This document shows positions 34,076 to 41,501 of a DNA stretch of 64,000 nucleotides, in pieces. The stretch's first letter is position 1, and each line of letters begins with the position of its first letter. Position numbers and translations under genes: made by a program. Origin of the DNA: Nitrospira sp. (GTDB taxonomy: Bacteria > Nitrospirota > Nitrospiria > Nitrospirales > Nitrospiraceae); the NCBI GenBank assembly GCA_037045225.1, contig JBAOHZ010000009.1, forward strand, positions 1,922,001 through 1,986,000, given 5' to 3'. The notes under the pieces were generated by a model, which saw only the letters and a program-made list of their open reading frames with translations, made no database searches and was not told the origin of the DNA.

Positions 34076-35754
34076 TTCCTGGTCAGTTTGCGGTAGCGTA
34101 TGCGATGCGGCTGGTCGGCTTCTTTGCCGAGCCGCTTCTTGCGATCGGCTTCGTATTCGCTGTAGTTGCCTTCGTACCACACCACTTTGCTGTCGCCTTC
34201 GAAGGCCATGATATGCGTGGCGACGCGATCCAGGAACCAGCGGTCGTGACTGCTGATGACGGCGCAGCCGGCGAATCCTTCCAATCCCTCTTCCAACGCG
34301 CGCAACGTATTCACATCCAGATCGTTCGTGGGTTCGTCGAGGATGATGAGGTTGGCCCCCTCCTTCAACATGCGCGCGAGGTGCACGCGGTTCCGCTCGC
34401 CGCCTGACAGATCCTTGACCTTCTTCTGCTGATCGGTGCCGGCGAAATTGAAACGGGCACAGTAGCCGCGGGCGTTCACTTCGGCCTTGCCCAGCATGAT
34501 CGTGTCTTGTCCCTCGGAAATGATTTCGTACACCGTCTTATTGGGATCGAGCGAGCGATCCTGATCCACATAGCCGAGCTTGACCGTTTCGCCGATGCGG
34601 ATGGTGCCCGTATCCGGCTTCTCCTTGCCGATGATCATGCGGAACATGGTCGTTTTGCCCGCGCCATTGGGACCAACGACGCCGACGATGCCGCCCTTCG
34701 GCAAGCTGAACTCGACATTTTCGTAGAGCACGTTGTCGCCGAACGCCTTGCTGATGCCCTTGGCCTCGACCACCAGATCCCCGAGCCGCGGTCCCGGCGG
34801 AATATAGATTTCCAGATCGGCGGCCAGCTGGTCCTGCTTTTGGTTGACTAATTCCTCATACCGATTGAGACGCGCCTTGCCTTTCGACTGCCGGGCTTTC
34901 GGCGACATGCGAATCCATTCCAACTCGTGCTCGAGTGTTTTCTTGCGCTTGGATTCGGCCTTCTCTTCTTTCTCCAACCGGTCCTGCTTCTGTTCGAGCC
35001 AGGCGGTGTAATTGCCCTGGAAAGGAATGCCGGAGCCGCGATCGAGTTCCAGAATCCAGCCCGCCACGTTGTCGAGGAAATAGCGGTCGTGCGTCACGGC
35101 GATGACCGTGCCCTTGTACTGTTGCAGGTGCTGCTCCAGCCATTGCACGGATTCCGCATCCAGGTGATTGGTCGGCTCGTCGAGTAACAGGATATCCGGC
35201 TCCTGGATCATGAGTCGGCAGAGGGCGACTCGACGTTTCTCACCCCCGGAGAGCACGCTGATCTTCTGATCGGCGGGCGGGCAACGGAGCGCATCCATGG
35301 CGATTTCGAGTTCACTTTCCAGTTCCCAGCCGTTGGCCGCTTCGATCTTCTCCTGCAGCTGCGCCTGCTTGTCGATGAGTTTTTCCATTTCATCCGGACC
35401 GGCGTCGCCCATGCTGTTGCTCACCGCTTCATACTCATGCAGCAGCGCCACTAGTTCCTTCTTCCCTTCCTCGACGACTTCCTTGACCGTCTTGTTGAGA
35501 TCGAGCTGCGGCTCCTGTTCGAGCAATCCGACGCTGTAGCCCTTCGAGCGGGTGATCTCGCCCACATAGTTGGGATCGGTCCCGGCTATGATCTTGAGTA
35601 ACGAGCTTTTCCCGGATCCGTTCAAACCCAGCACGCCGATCTTGGCGCCGTAGTAAAAACCCAGGTAGATATCGCGCAAGACTTGCTTTTTCGGCGGATA
35701 GACCTTGCCGACACCGACCAGTGAAAAAATTACTTGCTTATCGTTCGTCGCCAT
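34072..35754 (-). CDS. ettA: energy-dependent translational throttle protein EttA (ABC-F)
   Basis: 560 residues from ATG 35754 (GAGG 6 bases upstream). Two soluble ABC domains without membrane helices: Walker A GLNGSGKSS, signature LSGGEKRRVAL and Walker B ILLLDEPTNHLD in the first; GPNGAGKTT, LSGGERNRVHLARM and LIILDEPTNDLD in the second. The linker (PtIM, about 245-320) is charged and helical. EttA-class proteins bind the ribosomal E site and gate the first elongation step according to ATP/ADP. Stop codon TAG lies in a dispersed repeat. Confidence 0.95.
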   Translation of the reverse strand: MATNDKQVIFSLVGVGKVYPPKKQVLRDIYLGFYYGAKIGVLGLNGSGKSSLLKIIAGTDPNYVGEITRSKGYSVGLLEQEPQLDLNKTVKEVVEEGKKELVALLHEYEAVSNSMGDAGPDEMEKLIDKQAQLQEKIEAANGWELESELEIAMDALRCPPADQKISVLSGGEKRRVALCRLMIQEPDILLLDEPTNHLDAESVQWLEQHLQQYKGTVIAVTHDRYFLDNVAGWILELDRGSGIPFQGNYTAWLEQKQDRLEKEEKAESKRKKTLEHELEWIRMSPKARQSKGKARLNRYEELVNQKQDQLAADLEIYIPPGPRLGDLVVEAKGISKAFGDNVLYENVEFSLPKGGIVGVVGPNGAGKTTMFRMIIGKEKPDTGTIRIGETVKLGYVDQDRSLDPNKTVYEIISEGQDTIMLGKAEVNARGYCARFNFAGTDQQKKVKDLSGGERNRVHLARMLKEGANLIILDEPTNDLDVNTLRALEEGLEGFAGCAVISSHDRWFLDRVATHIMAFEGDSKVVWYEGNYSEYEADRKKRLGKEADQPHRIRYRKLTRN

Positions 35755-35858
35755 AGCCATCCTCAATCATAGAGTGTGAGCCGTCTATTCGGTCGTGCAA
35801 TCGGTCACCATAACAAAGCGCGGCTCGATTCACAACCGCGCGAGGGAGACCACGTCCC

Positions 35859-36581
35859 ATGATTCGATACCGCCTGATCCGGCACCGATTCTGCCGCGCC
35901 ATCCTCACGCCGCTGCTCCTGTCTCTGCTCGCATGGATGGCTCCCGCTTCTGCCCTTGCCGACGACCGTGAACAGCGGGACCTGGTCGATCAGTGCCGCA
36001 TGACCTTCACCAACTTTCTGAACGACTCCAACATGTCCTGGTTTCGCGACCACCTCAAAGACGCCAAAGGATTATTCATCGTCCCGCAATATATGAAGGG
36101 CGCGTTGCTCTATGGCGCATCGGGCGGCAGCGGCGTGTTCATGGCCAGGGACGAAAAAACCGGCGAATGGAGCGAGCCGGCATTTTTTACCATGGGAGCC
36201 GCCAGTTTCGGCTTTCAATTCGGCGCGCAGATGTCGGAGGTCGTGTTGCTCGTCCTGACACAACGTGGGGTCGATTCACTGCTGCTCGGCAATTTCAAAC
36301 TAGGGGCAGATGGATCGGTCGCCGTCGGACCGGTCGGAGCCGGCGTCTCCGGCGCAACCACGCCGAATCTGAGCGCGGACCTGCTGTCGTTCGTGCGGGC
36401 CAAGGGCCTGTTCGCGGGCGTGTCGTTGGAAGGGGCCGTGCTGATTTCACGCGATGAATGGAGCCGCGCGTACTACGGCAAGCCGGTCACGTCGACCGAC
36501 ATCGTGATTCGCCGCGAGGTGAAGAATCCCCACTCGGACGTGCTGCGCACGGAGATCCGGAACGCGATCGAGGGGAAATAG
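35859..36581 (+). CDS. secreted SYLF-domain (Ysc84-like) lipid-binding protein
   Basis: 240 residues. Signal peptide (LTPLLLSLLAWMAPASALA). SYLF/Ysc84 domain: AKGLFIVPQYMKGALLYGASGGSGVFMARDEKTGEWSEPAFFTMGAASFGFQFGAQMSEVVLLVLTQRGVD in substance, then GNFKLGADGSVAVGPVGAGV and FVRAKGLFAGVSLEGAVLI. Eukaryotic members bind phosphoinositides; bacterial ones are secreted and uncharacterised. Divergent from ettA across about 100 bp. Confidence 0.9.
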   Translation: MIRYRLIRHRFCRAILTPLLLSLLAWMAPASALADDREQRDLVDQCRMTFTNFLNDSNMSWFRDHLKDAKGLFIVPQYMKGALLYGASGGSGVFMARDEKTGEWSEPAFFTMGAASFGFQFGAQMSEVVLLVLTQRGVDSLLLGNFKLGADGSVAVGPVGAGVSGATTPNLSADLLSFVRAKGLFAGVSLEGAVLISRDEWSRAYYGKPVTSTDIVIRREVKNPHSDVLRTEIRNAIEGK

Positions 36582-36636
36582 CCCTTATCCCTCAGCCAGA
36601 AATCACACCCGTTGGATGCTGTGACTCACGCGGCAA

Positions 36637-37443
36637 TTACAGGGAGTGCAGTACCTCAGTCCCCGCCCTTGCCTTCGCGGCCAGATCGACGAGACCGGCG
36701 CGGGCTTCCTCCGCATTGTGCACAGGATCGGTGAAGGCAAATCGCCCACCCTGCATCCGGTCGGGCGTTTTGACGCGCAGGTGAAATCCCAATCGGTCCA
36801 TCGTCGTGATACTCGCCTGTTGCGCATCCAGCTTGCCGAATGCGCGGGCGAGCAGCAAGAGCGTCTCCTGCTGTGCCGTATTGATCTCGCGGATGAGGTC
36901 CGACGCGGTCCCTGCCAATGGATCGACCGCAGCGGTCATGTAGTCGGCCGGCGCAACCCATCCCATGGAACCGAAGCCGCCGACGAAATAAATATCCGCA
37001 ATCGCCATGCGAAAAAAACCGAAGTCGTTGAAGTCCACCCAATAGGCTGCGTTGGCATGCCGGGCCAGGTAGCGTTCGCGGACCGGTGCACTCTCCTCCT
37101 TCGGCACGCGTGTCACCGATCCCATCAACGTGACCCGGGCGGCACCCAGAGGATCGGTTCTGCTTTCCGGCGGCGTCACCAGCAGACTGGCGCGCGGATC
37201 GCCCAGGAGGTTCTGCGTGTGCATCGCCATGGTGCTGATGAGAAACAGCGGCTGCCCCTGTTCGTCCAACCCGTAGGGCATCACCGAGCCGAACGGCCAA
37301 CCGGGCTGCTTCCGCGAAATGGTCGAGAGCCCGCCTGTCTGTTGCAGATAGACCAGCGTCTTCGCCCGTTCGGCATGGGAGGGTTCAGGAACCTCAGGAC
37401 CGTCGGAATCCGGCCCACTATTATGTTGTTGTGTCGATGACAC
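36637..37443 (-). CDS. HugZ-like haem-utilisation/pyridoxamine-phosphate-oxidase-fold protein
   Basis: 268 residues from GTG 37443 (AGAGG 5 bases upstream); 37479 is an alternative. Split-barrel PNPOx-like domain (LVYLQQTGGLSTIS, GWPFGSVMPYGLDEQGQPLFLIS, DPRASLLVT, ARVTLMGSV) followed by a C-terminal helical domain with DRLGFHLRVKTPDRMQGGRFAF, matching the HugZ/DUF2470 arrangement. Relatives bind haem or flavin; enzymatic role here unproven. Last gene of a possible minus-strand run that begins at the MpsC-like gene. Confidence 0.82.
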   Translation of the reverse strand: MSSTQQHNSGPDSDGPEVPEPSHAERAKTLVYLQQTGGLSTISRKQPGWPFGSVMPYGLDEQGQPLFLISTMAMHTQNLLGDPRASLLVTPPESRTDPLGAARVTLMGSVTRVPKEESAPVRERYLARHANAAYWVDFNDFGFFRMAIADIYFVGGFGSMGWVAPADYMTAAVDPLAGTASDLIREINTAQQETLLLLARAFGKLDAQQASITTMDRLGFHLRVKTPDRMQGGRFAFTDPVHNAEEARAGLVDLAAKARAGTEVLHSL

Positions 37444-37518
37444 CGATGCCTCTTTTCTGTGTAATAAGCTGCGTGGCACCTTACCTGGATGCGACGTGAA
37501 TATCCACTGAACGCCGCG

Positions 37519-37545
37519 GGCGGACTTTTTCCGCAGCCTGCTAGA
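37519..37545 (+). repeat. dispersed repeat copy C
   Basis: GGCGGACTTTTTCCGCAGCC then TGCTAG. On the minus strand TAGCAGGCTGCGGAAAAAGT follows directly on the last codon of the 55-residue protein and provides its TAG stop. Confidence 0.6.
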
Positions 37546-37708
37546 TGCCGAGATCTTCGGTCAGCCGCACTTCGGATTCATCGAGGATGTCTTCCAGGCA
37601 GGTAAAACAGGTGAATGGAAACTGACTGACCGGAATCGCGCAGACTTCGCCGACCGGCGATTCGTCCAGCGCCGGCCCGCCACACTCTTTATGAATCAAG
37701 ACAAGCAT
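37541..37708 (-). CDS. 55-residue cysteine-containing small protein
   Basis: A short frame starting at ATG 37708 with AAGGG 6 bases upstream and lying 10 bp after the stop of the hydrolase gene: MLVLIHKECGGPALDESPVG, then EVCAIPVSQFPFTCFTCLED and ILDESEVRLTEDLGI. Four Cys, including CFTC, suggest a small zinc- or metal-binding knuckle, possibly with the N-terminal HKEC. The composition is unlike chance translation and the tight spacing argues for an operon. Function unknown. The stop is the edge of a dispersed repeat. Confidence 0.65.
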   Translation of the reverse strand: MLVLIHKECGGPALDESPVGEVCAIPVSQFPFTCFTCLEDILDESEVRLTEDLGI

Positions 37709-37718
37709 GGGTACCCTT

Positions 37719-38465
37719 CTATCGTGACCGAGTCACCAACTGTCTGAATATCTCCAAATGGTCCGGGCCGCTCAGTCGGTGATCGCCGGTTTTGAACATG
37801 GCTTCAATGGGAAATTCAGGATCTTGTGATAACACCTGCTGCACGAAGGCCCAACTGCCGTCGGGTGTGATCACCGCATCCTGTAGTCCATGCAGGATGG
37901 TCGTCTTGACGCGACGCGGCATGGTGAGGCGGCGGCGCCAGAGGGCCTGGCTGTCCTCGACCCAATGCCAAGGAATCGGCGCCGCTCGATGCATGGGCTC
38001 GTCGTCCCATGGCATGGAGCCGGTCGCCTGCCACTGTTCACGCCGCTCGTCGGACATCTGAGCCGCGCGCAGATCCATCATATTGAACGCCGGGGCGATG
38101 AGAATCAATTCTTCCACCGCCGGTTGCTTCTGCGCGACCAGCCAGGCCAGCCATCCGCCGAGAGAGTTACCGACGATCGTCACCGGCGGCCCATCAGCCA
38201 ACAGATTCGTGACGGCTTCCGCGTCCTCCAACCATTGCAGCAAACGATACTCACCCCACGCGCCGCCCGAGTCACCCCATCCACGAAAGTCGAAGCAGCA
38301 GAAGCCCCAGCCCCGCTCCTGACACCATTGCGCCAACGCCTTGCTCTTGTTGCCCCACCGTTTGGAGAGAAACCCGGTGATGAAGAGAAGCTGGCGGTCC
38401 TTACCGACGATACGATCGCCACGGAGGGTTGTGCCGTCTGCGCCGGTGAGTGTGAAGGCATCCAT
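37719..38465 (-). CDS. alpha/beta-fold hydrolase
   Basis: 248 residues. Alpha/beta-hydrolase features: LLFITGFLSKRWGNKSKALAQW near the start, GFCCFDFRGWGDSGGAWGEY, nucleophile elbow VTIVGNSLGGWLAW and late Asp/His in GLQDAVITPDGSW and FKTGDHRLSGPDHL. Closest in style to esterase/lipase families with a cytosolic location (no signal). Starts 7 bp after the stop of the next esterase gene, so the two are co-transcribed. Confidence 0.88.
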   Translation of the reverse strand: MDAFTLTGADGTTLRGDRIVGKDRQLLFITGFLSKRWGNKSKALAQWCQERGWGFCCFDFRGWGDSGGAWGEYRLLQWLEDAEAVTNLLADGPPVTIVGNSLGGWLAWLVAQKQPAVEELILIAPAFNMMDLRAAQMSDERREQWQATGSMPWDDEPMHRAAPIPWHWVEDSQALWRRRLTMPRRVKTTILHGLQDAVITPDGSWAFVQQVLSQDPEFPIEAMFKTGDHRLSGPDHLEIFRQLVTRSR

Positions 38466-38472
38466 CCCGCGC

Positions 38473-39186
38473 CTATCTCACGGCCTTCAAGAGAAAACTG
38501 CCCAGCTTGCGCAACACCGGCTCCGGGATTTCATGGCCGCCCCGAAACGGCTGCCAGTCGACCGACAGACCGGCCTGTAGAAATTCATCCCGCAACCGTT
38601 CTGCCATCGCGTAGGGCAGGATGGGGTCTTGCGTACCGTGGCTCTGAAACAGCGGCAGGCCGTTGCGTTTCGTCAGCAACGGCGCCCACTCCTGTTTTGC
38701 CACCAGGGTCCCGGAGAGCTGGATGAGTCCGGCATAGGGCTGCGTGCTGTGGAGCAGTGCGTCACACGACAACATGGCTCCCTGTGAAAAGCCGCCTAAC
38801 ACCATGCGCTTGGGATCGGCGCCGAGTTTCCTGTGTATCTCATCCAGCAGCAAGGTCATGCGCTCGCGCGCTTCGGTCAGCCCGCGCGGAATTTCGCCTG
38901 ACATATCCCGGACTTTGCCTGCGGCTCGATCGGCTTGGATTCGGGCCATGTCGACCATCCACCAGGCGCGGGAATCGCCGAACCCCATTGGAATGGAAAT
39001 CGGCGCTTCAGGAAAGAGAAAGCGTGTCCCGGTGGGCGCATCGAGATATTCGCTGAGCGGCACGAGGTCGTCGCCCGGCGCACCGAAACCATGGAGCAGC
39101 ACCACCAGCGGGCCAGTCCCGCCGCCTTTTCCGTCGATGCCGCCCGTCAGGCGAACCGTGAGGCCGCCAAGTTTCTCTACACGCAT
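38473..39186 (-). CDS. phospholipase/carboxylesterase family hydrolase
   Basis: 237 residues. Matches the bacterial carboxylesterase (YpfH/EstB-like) family: LVVLLHGFGAPGDDLVPLSEYL, FLFPEAPISIPMGFGDSRAWW, nucleophile elbow MVLGGFSQGAMLS, and PLFQSHGTQDPILPYAMAERLRD with the catalytic Asp, then GGHEIPEPVLRKL with His. The Ser-Asp-His triad is complete. Cytosolic. Lies between selO (51 bp) and the second hydrolase (7 bp). Confidence 0.92.
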   Translation of the reverse strand: MRVEKLGGLTVRLTGGIDGKGGGTGPLVVLLHGFGAPGDDLVPLSEYLDAPTGTRFLFPEAPISIPMGFGDSRAWWMVDMARIQADRAAGKVRDMSGEIPRGLTEARERMTLLLDEIHRKLGADPKRMVLGGFSQGAMLSCDALLHSTQPYAGLIQLSGTLVAKQEWAPLLTKRNGLPLFQSHGTQDPILPYAMAERLRDEFLQAGLSVDWQPFRGGHEIPEPVLRKLGSFLLKAVR

Positions 39187-39237
39187 GAACTCGACTCTCC
39201 TGTCCGATTTGTGAGTGACAACCCGGAACGGTCCGGG

Positions 39238-40713
39238 CTAAGACGAGCAGCTGACGCTGAGGTGTTTGCCCCAATTCGGCGGGACGGCGGCGTACGTCTC
39301 CATACCAGCTTGTTCGGTATAGGGATCCTGGAGCAACGTCAACAACCGCTCAACCTCGGAATAATCTTTCTGCTGCGCCTTCTCGATGGCTCCTTGAGCG
39401 AGATAGTTACGCAGCACGTATTTGGGATTCACCCGATTCATCCGAATCCGGCGCTCTTCGTCGCGGCTCTGCTCACTCTGGAGCCGGTCGCGATACTGAA
39501 CGGCCCAGGCGTCGAATCGTTCCGGATTCAGAAAATGCTCGCGCAACTGTTCGTTCCTTGAGCCCGCGTCGGATGAGAACCGGCTCAGTTCGCGCCAGAA
39601 GATTGTGTAATCGACCCGGCTCCCCACCATGAGTGATTTCAATTCTTGCAGGAGGGCTTCATCCTCCGCACGGTCTTCCACCAACCCCAATTTGGCGCGC
39701 ATGTGGGTGTGATAGTGCCCGTCCACGCTGGATTGGTAGCCATCGAGCGCGGCTTTCAACTCTTCCTTAGGCGCAAACGGTAACAGGGTTTGCGCCAGAC
39801 AACTCAGGTTCCAGAGCCCGATGTAAGGCTGCTGGTTGAAGGCGTAGCGCCCGTTATAGTCCGAGTGATTGCAAATGAAGCCGGGGTCGTAGTCGTCCAT
39901 GAAGCCATAGGGGCCGTAGTCCAGCGTGAGGCCGAGGATCGACATATTGTCGGTATTCAACACGCCGTGCGACCAGCCCACCGCCTGCCAGTGTGCAATC
40001 AGTTTCGCGGTGCGCTCGACCACCTCGGTAAAGAAGCGGGCATACTTGTCGGCGGCCTGCGCGAGGTCGGGGAAATGCATCTCGATGGTGTAATCGGCCA
40101 ACCGCTGCAGATGCTCATGCTGCTTCCGGTAGTAGAAAATTTCGAACGTGCCGAAACGCACATGCGACGGCGCCATCCGGACGATGGTCGCTCCGCTTTC
40201 CACCTGCTCCCGATACACCTTGTCGTCGCTGCCGACCAGGCACAGCGCACGCGTCGTCGGGATGCCAAGGCCATGCATGGCTTCGCAACAGAGATATTCC
40301 CGGATGGCCGAACGGAGCACCGAGCGCCCGTCCCCATCGCGTGAAAAGGGCGTCATCCCCGCGCCTTTGAGGTGCAGATCCCAGCGTTCACCGCGCCCGT
40401 TCTTCACTTCTCCGAGGAGAATCGCCCGGCCATCGCCGAGCTGCGGCACATACACGCCGAACTGATGGCCGGAATAGAGCATGGCCAGCGGCTCCATGCC
40501 GGGAACCAGCAGACTACCCCCGAATACTCCGGCGAACTCCGGTCGCTGTGCCTCCGCTGGATCGAGATCGAGCAACTCCATGGCGGCCCGGTTCGCGCTG
40601 ATGAGAAACGGTGCGGTGGAGAACGGCGTCGGGTTCACCTTGGCGTAGAACACCTCGGGCAGACGCGCGTAACTGTTTTCAAACGTGAGGGTTTCGAGGC
40701 TGTGGGTTGTCAT
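39238..40713 (-). CDS. selO: protein adenylyltransferase SelO (YdiU family)
   Basis: 491 residues from ATG 40713; the preceding 21 codons are not family-like. SelO pseudokinase fold: YSGHQFGVYVPQLGDGRAILLGEV, RWDLHLKGAGMTPFSRDGDGRSVLRSAIREYLCCEAM, TRALCLVGSD, GVLNTDNMSILGLTLDYGPYGFMDDYDPGFICNHSDYNGRY, all diagnostic in order. The C-terminus ends VSCSS, where eukaryotic SelO has selenocysteine, so this form uses Cys. SelO transfers AMP to Ser/Thr/Tyr of redox-related proteins. Twenty bases downstream of the MpsC-like gene. Confidence 0.95.
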   Translation of the reverse strand: MTTHSLETLTFENSYARLPEVFYAKVNPTPFSTAPFLISANRAAMELLDLDPAEAQRPEFAGVFGGSLLVPGMEPLAMLYSGHQFGVYVPQLGDGRAILLGEVKNGRGERWDLHLKGAGMTPFSRDGDGRSVLRSAIREYLCCEAMHGLGIPTTRALCLVGSDDKVYREQVESGATIVRMAPSHVRFGTFEIFYYRKQHEHLQRLADYTIEMHFPDLAQAADKYARFFTEVVERTAKLIAHWQAVGWSHGVLNTDNMSILGLTLDYGPYGFMDDYDPGFICNHSDYNGRYAFNQQPYIGLWNLSCLAQTLLPFAPKEELKAALDGYQSSVDGHYHTHMRAKLGLVEDRAEDEALLQELKSLMVGSRVDYTIFWRELSRFSSDAGSRNEQLREHFLNPERFDAWAVQYRDRLQSEQSRDEERRIRMNRVNPKYVLRNYLAQGAIEKAQQKDYSEVERLLTLLQDPYTEQAGMETYAAVPPNWGKHLSVSCSS

Positions 40714-40732
40714 CGTGCTTCGTGACTTTGGG

Positions 40733-41095
40733 CTACCGGAAGTTGGCGTCGATGTCGCCGTCCAAGGTAAACACAAAAATGCGCTCCCCGACGACGGTGT
40801 CGATGTCGGTAAACAATGCCGTGACTTTCGCTCCGATCAAATCCGTGACCTGTTCGCAAAGCCGTTCCCGGCCTTGCGCGATCAGGTTCTGCCGAAGCCG
40901 TTTCACCATATCGATGCCTTCAGCCGTCTTGGCCAGCTGTCGCTCTGCGGGTGTGAGCACACCCTTCAACCGCACGACGAGCATATCCCGCACAATGAAG
41001 ACCCGGACCTCGTCCGGACCGCGGCCCAGAAATTCCTGCTCGAACTTGATGATCGCCGTCCGGACGGCGGCTTCTTTTTCTCCCTTACTCGCCAC
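40733..41095 (-). CDS. DUF2294/MpsC-family protein
   Basis: 120 residues from GTG 41095 (GAAGGG 11 bases upstream); TTG 41116 is an alternative. Sequence signature: IIKFEQEFLGRGPDEVRVFIVRDMLVVRLKGVLTPAERQLAKTAEG, then DMVKRLRQNLIAQGRERLCEQVTDLIGAKV and FTDIDTVVGERIFVFTLDGDI, matching DUF2294. In Staphylococcus aureus this family (MpsC) is encoded with MpsA (NuoL-like) and MpsB (DUF2309), a bicarbonate/cation system related to DabBA. Here the gene is divergent from the dabB-dabA cluster, which supports a functional link. Confidence 0.8.
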   Translation of the reverse strand: MASKGEKEAAVRTAIIKFEQEFLGRGPDEVRVFIVRDMLVVRLKGVLTPAERQLAKTAEGIDMVKRLRQNLIAQGRERLCEQVTDLIGAKVTALFTDIDTVVGERIFVFTLDGDIDANFR

Positions 41096-41363
41096 TGGCA
41101 GTCTGGCCCTTCTCAATGGGTGATGGAAAGGAGGCGAGGCCGATTATAGTCACTGCCATGGGCAGACTCTACCCCCCCGTTGAACGTTCGGCCAATGGTC
41201 CATCGCGAGGCCATGGATTGAATCCATCGGCCTTCCCACTGAGTCCTGTCGCACAGACTTTTTGCTTGCAATTACGAGGGCGGCGCGGCTACATCTACCG
41301 TAGTTTTCCGGTGGTGCCGCCGAGAGGCTGTGAATTGCGCGTGGCCCGGACCCACCCCCAAGA

Positions 41364-41369
41364 TATGAT
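41364..41369 (+). promoter_or_regulatory. candidate -10 box for dabB
   Basis: TATGAT matches the -10 consensus at five of six positions and would start transcription near 41376, giving a leader of about 125 bases. No good -35 hexamer lies 16-18 bases upstream (region is GTGGCC-like), so an activator or another sigma factor may be needed. Confidence 0.35.
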
Positions 41370-41384
41370 GAGACAGGCAGTAGG

Positions 41385-41422
41385 GTCTTGCCGGTGTTTC
41401 CCCCCAGGGAAAGGCCGGGGAC
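41385..41422 (+). promoter_or_regulatory. leader hairpin 1 upstream of dabB
   Basis: Stem: GTCT, CCGG and TTTCCC (41385-41402) pair with GGGAAA, CCGG and GGAC (41407-41422) around a CCCA loop, interrupted by small internal loops. About 14 base pairs. Its compact shape directly before a second hairpin with a T-tract suggests an RNA regulatory element. Confidence 0.45.
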
Positions 41423-41427
41423 AGTGC

Positions 41428-41479
41428 AGGCCAGTCGTTGGTTCCTTGCTTCAAGGGCCGTCGGCTGGCCTTTTTCTTT
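41428..41479 (+). terminator. terminator-like hairpin with T-tract immediately before dabB
   Basis: AGGCCAGTCG (41428-41437) pairs with CGGCTGGCCT (41462-41471) over 10 bp with one wobble, with a nested CCTTG/CAAGG hairpin in the loop (41444-41456), followed at once by TTTTTCTTT. This is intrinsic-terminator architecture, but it lies inside the probable leader, 22 bases before dabB. It may be an attenuator, or the terminator of a short upstream transcript. Confidence 0.55.
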
Positions 41480-41501
41480 GCAGGGGAAACATGGAATCGG
41501 C

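Larger units (their letters stand above)
41096..41501. other. divergent intergenic region with structured dabB leader
   Basis: About 405 bases. The segment to about 41360 shows no gene; promoters for the minus-strand MpsC-like gene should lie here but no clear one was found. From 41364 a TATGAT box precedes a leader holding two hairpins, listed separately. A short ATG frame at 41491-41514 overlaps the dabB start out of frame and is not scored as a gene. Confidence 0.55.
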
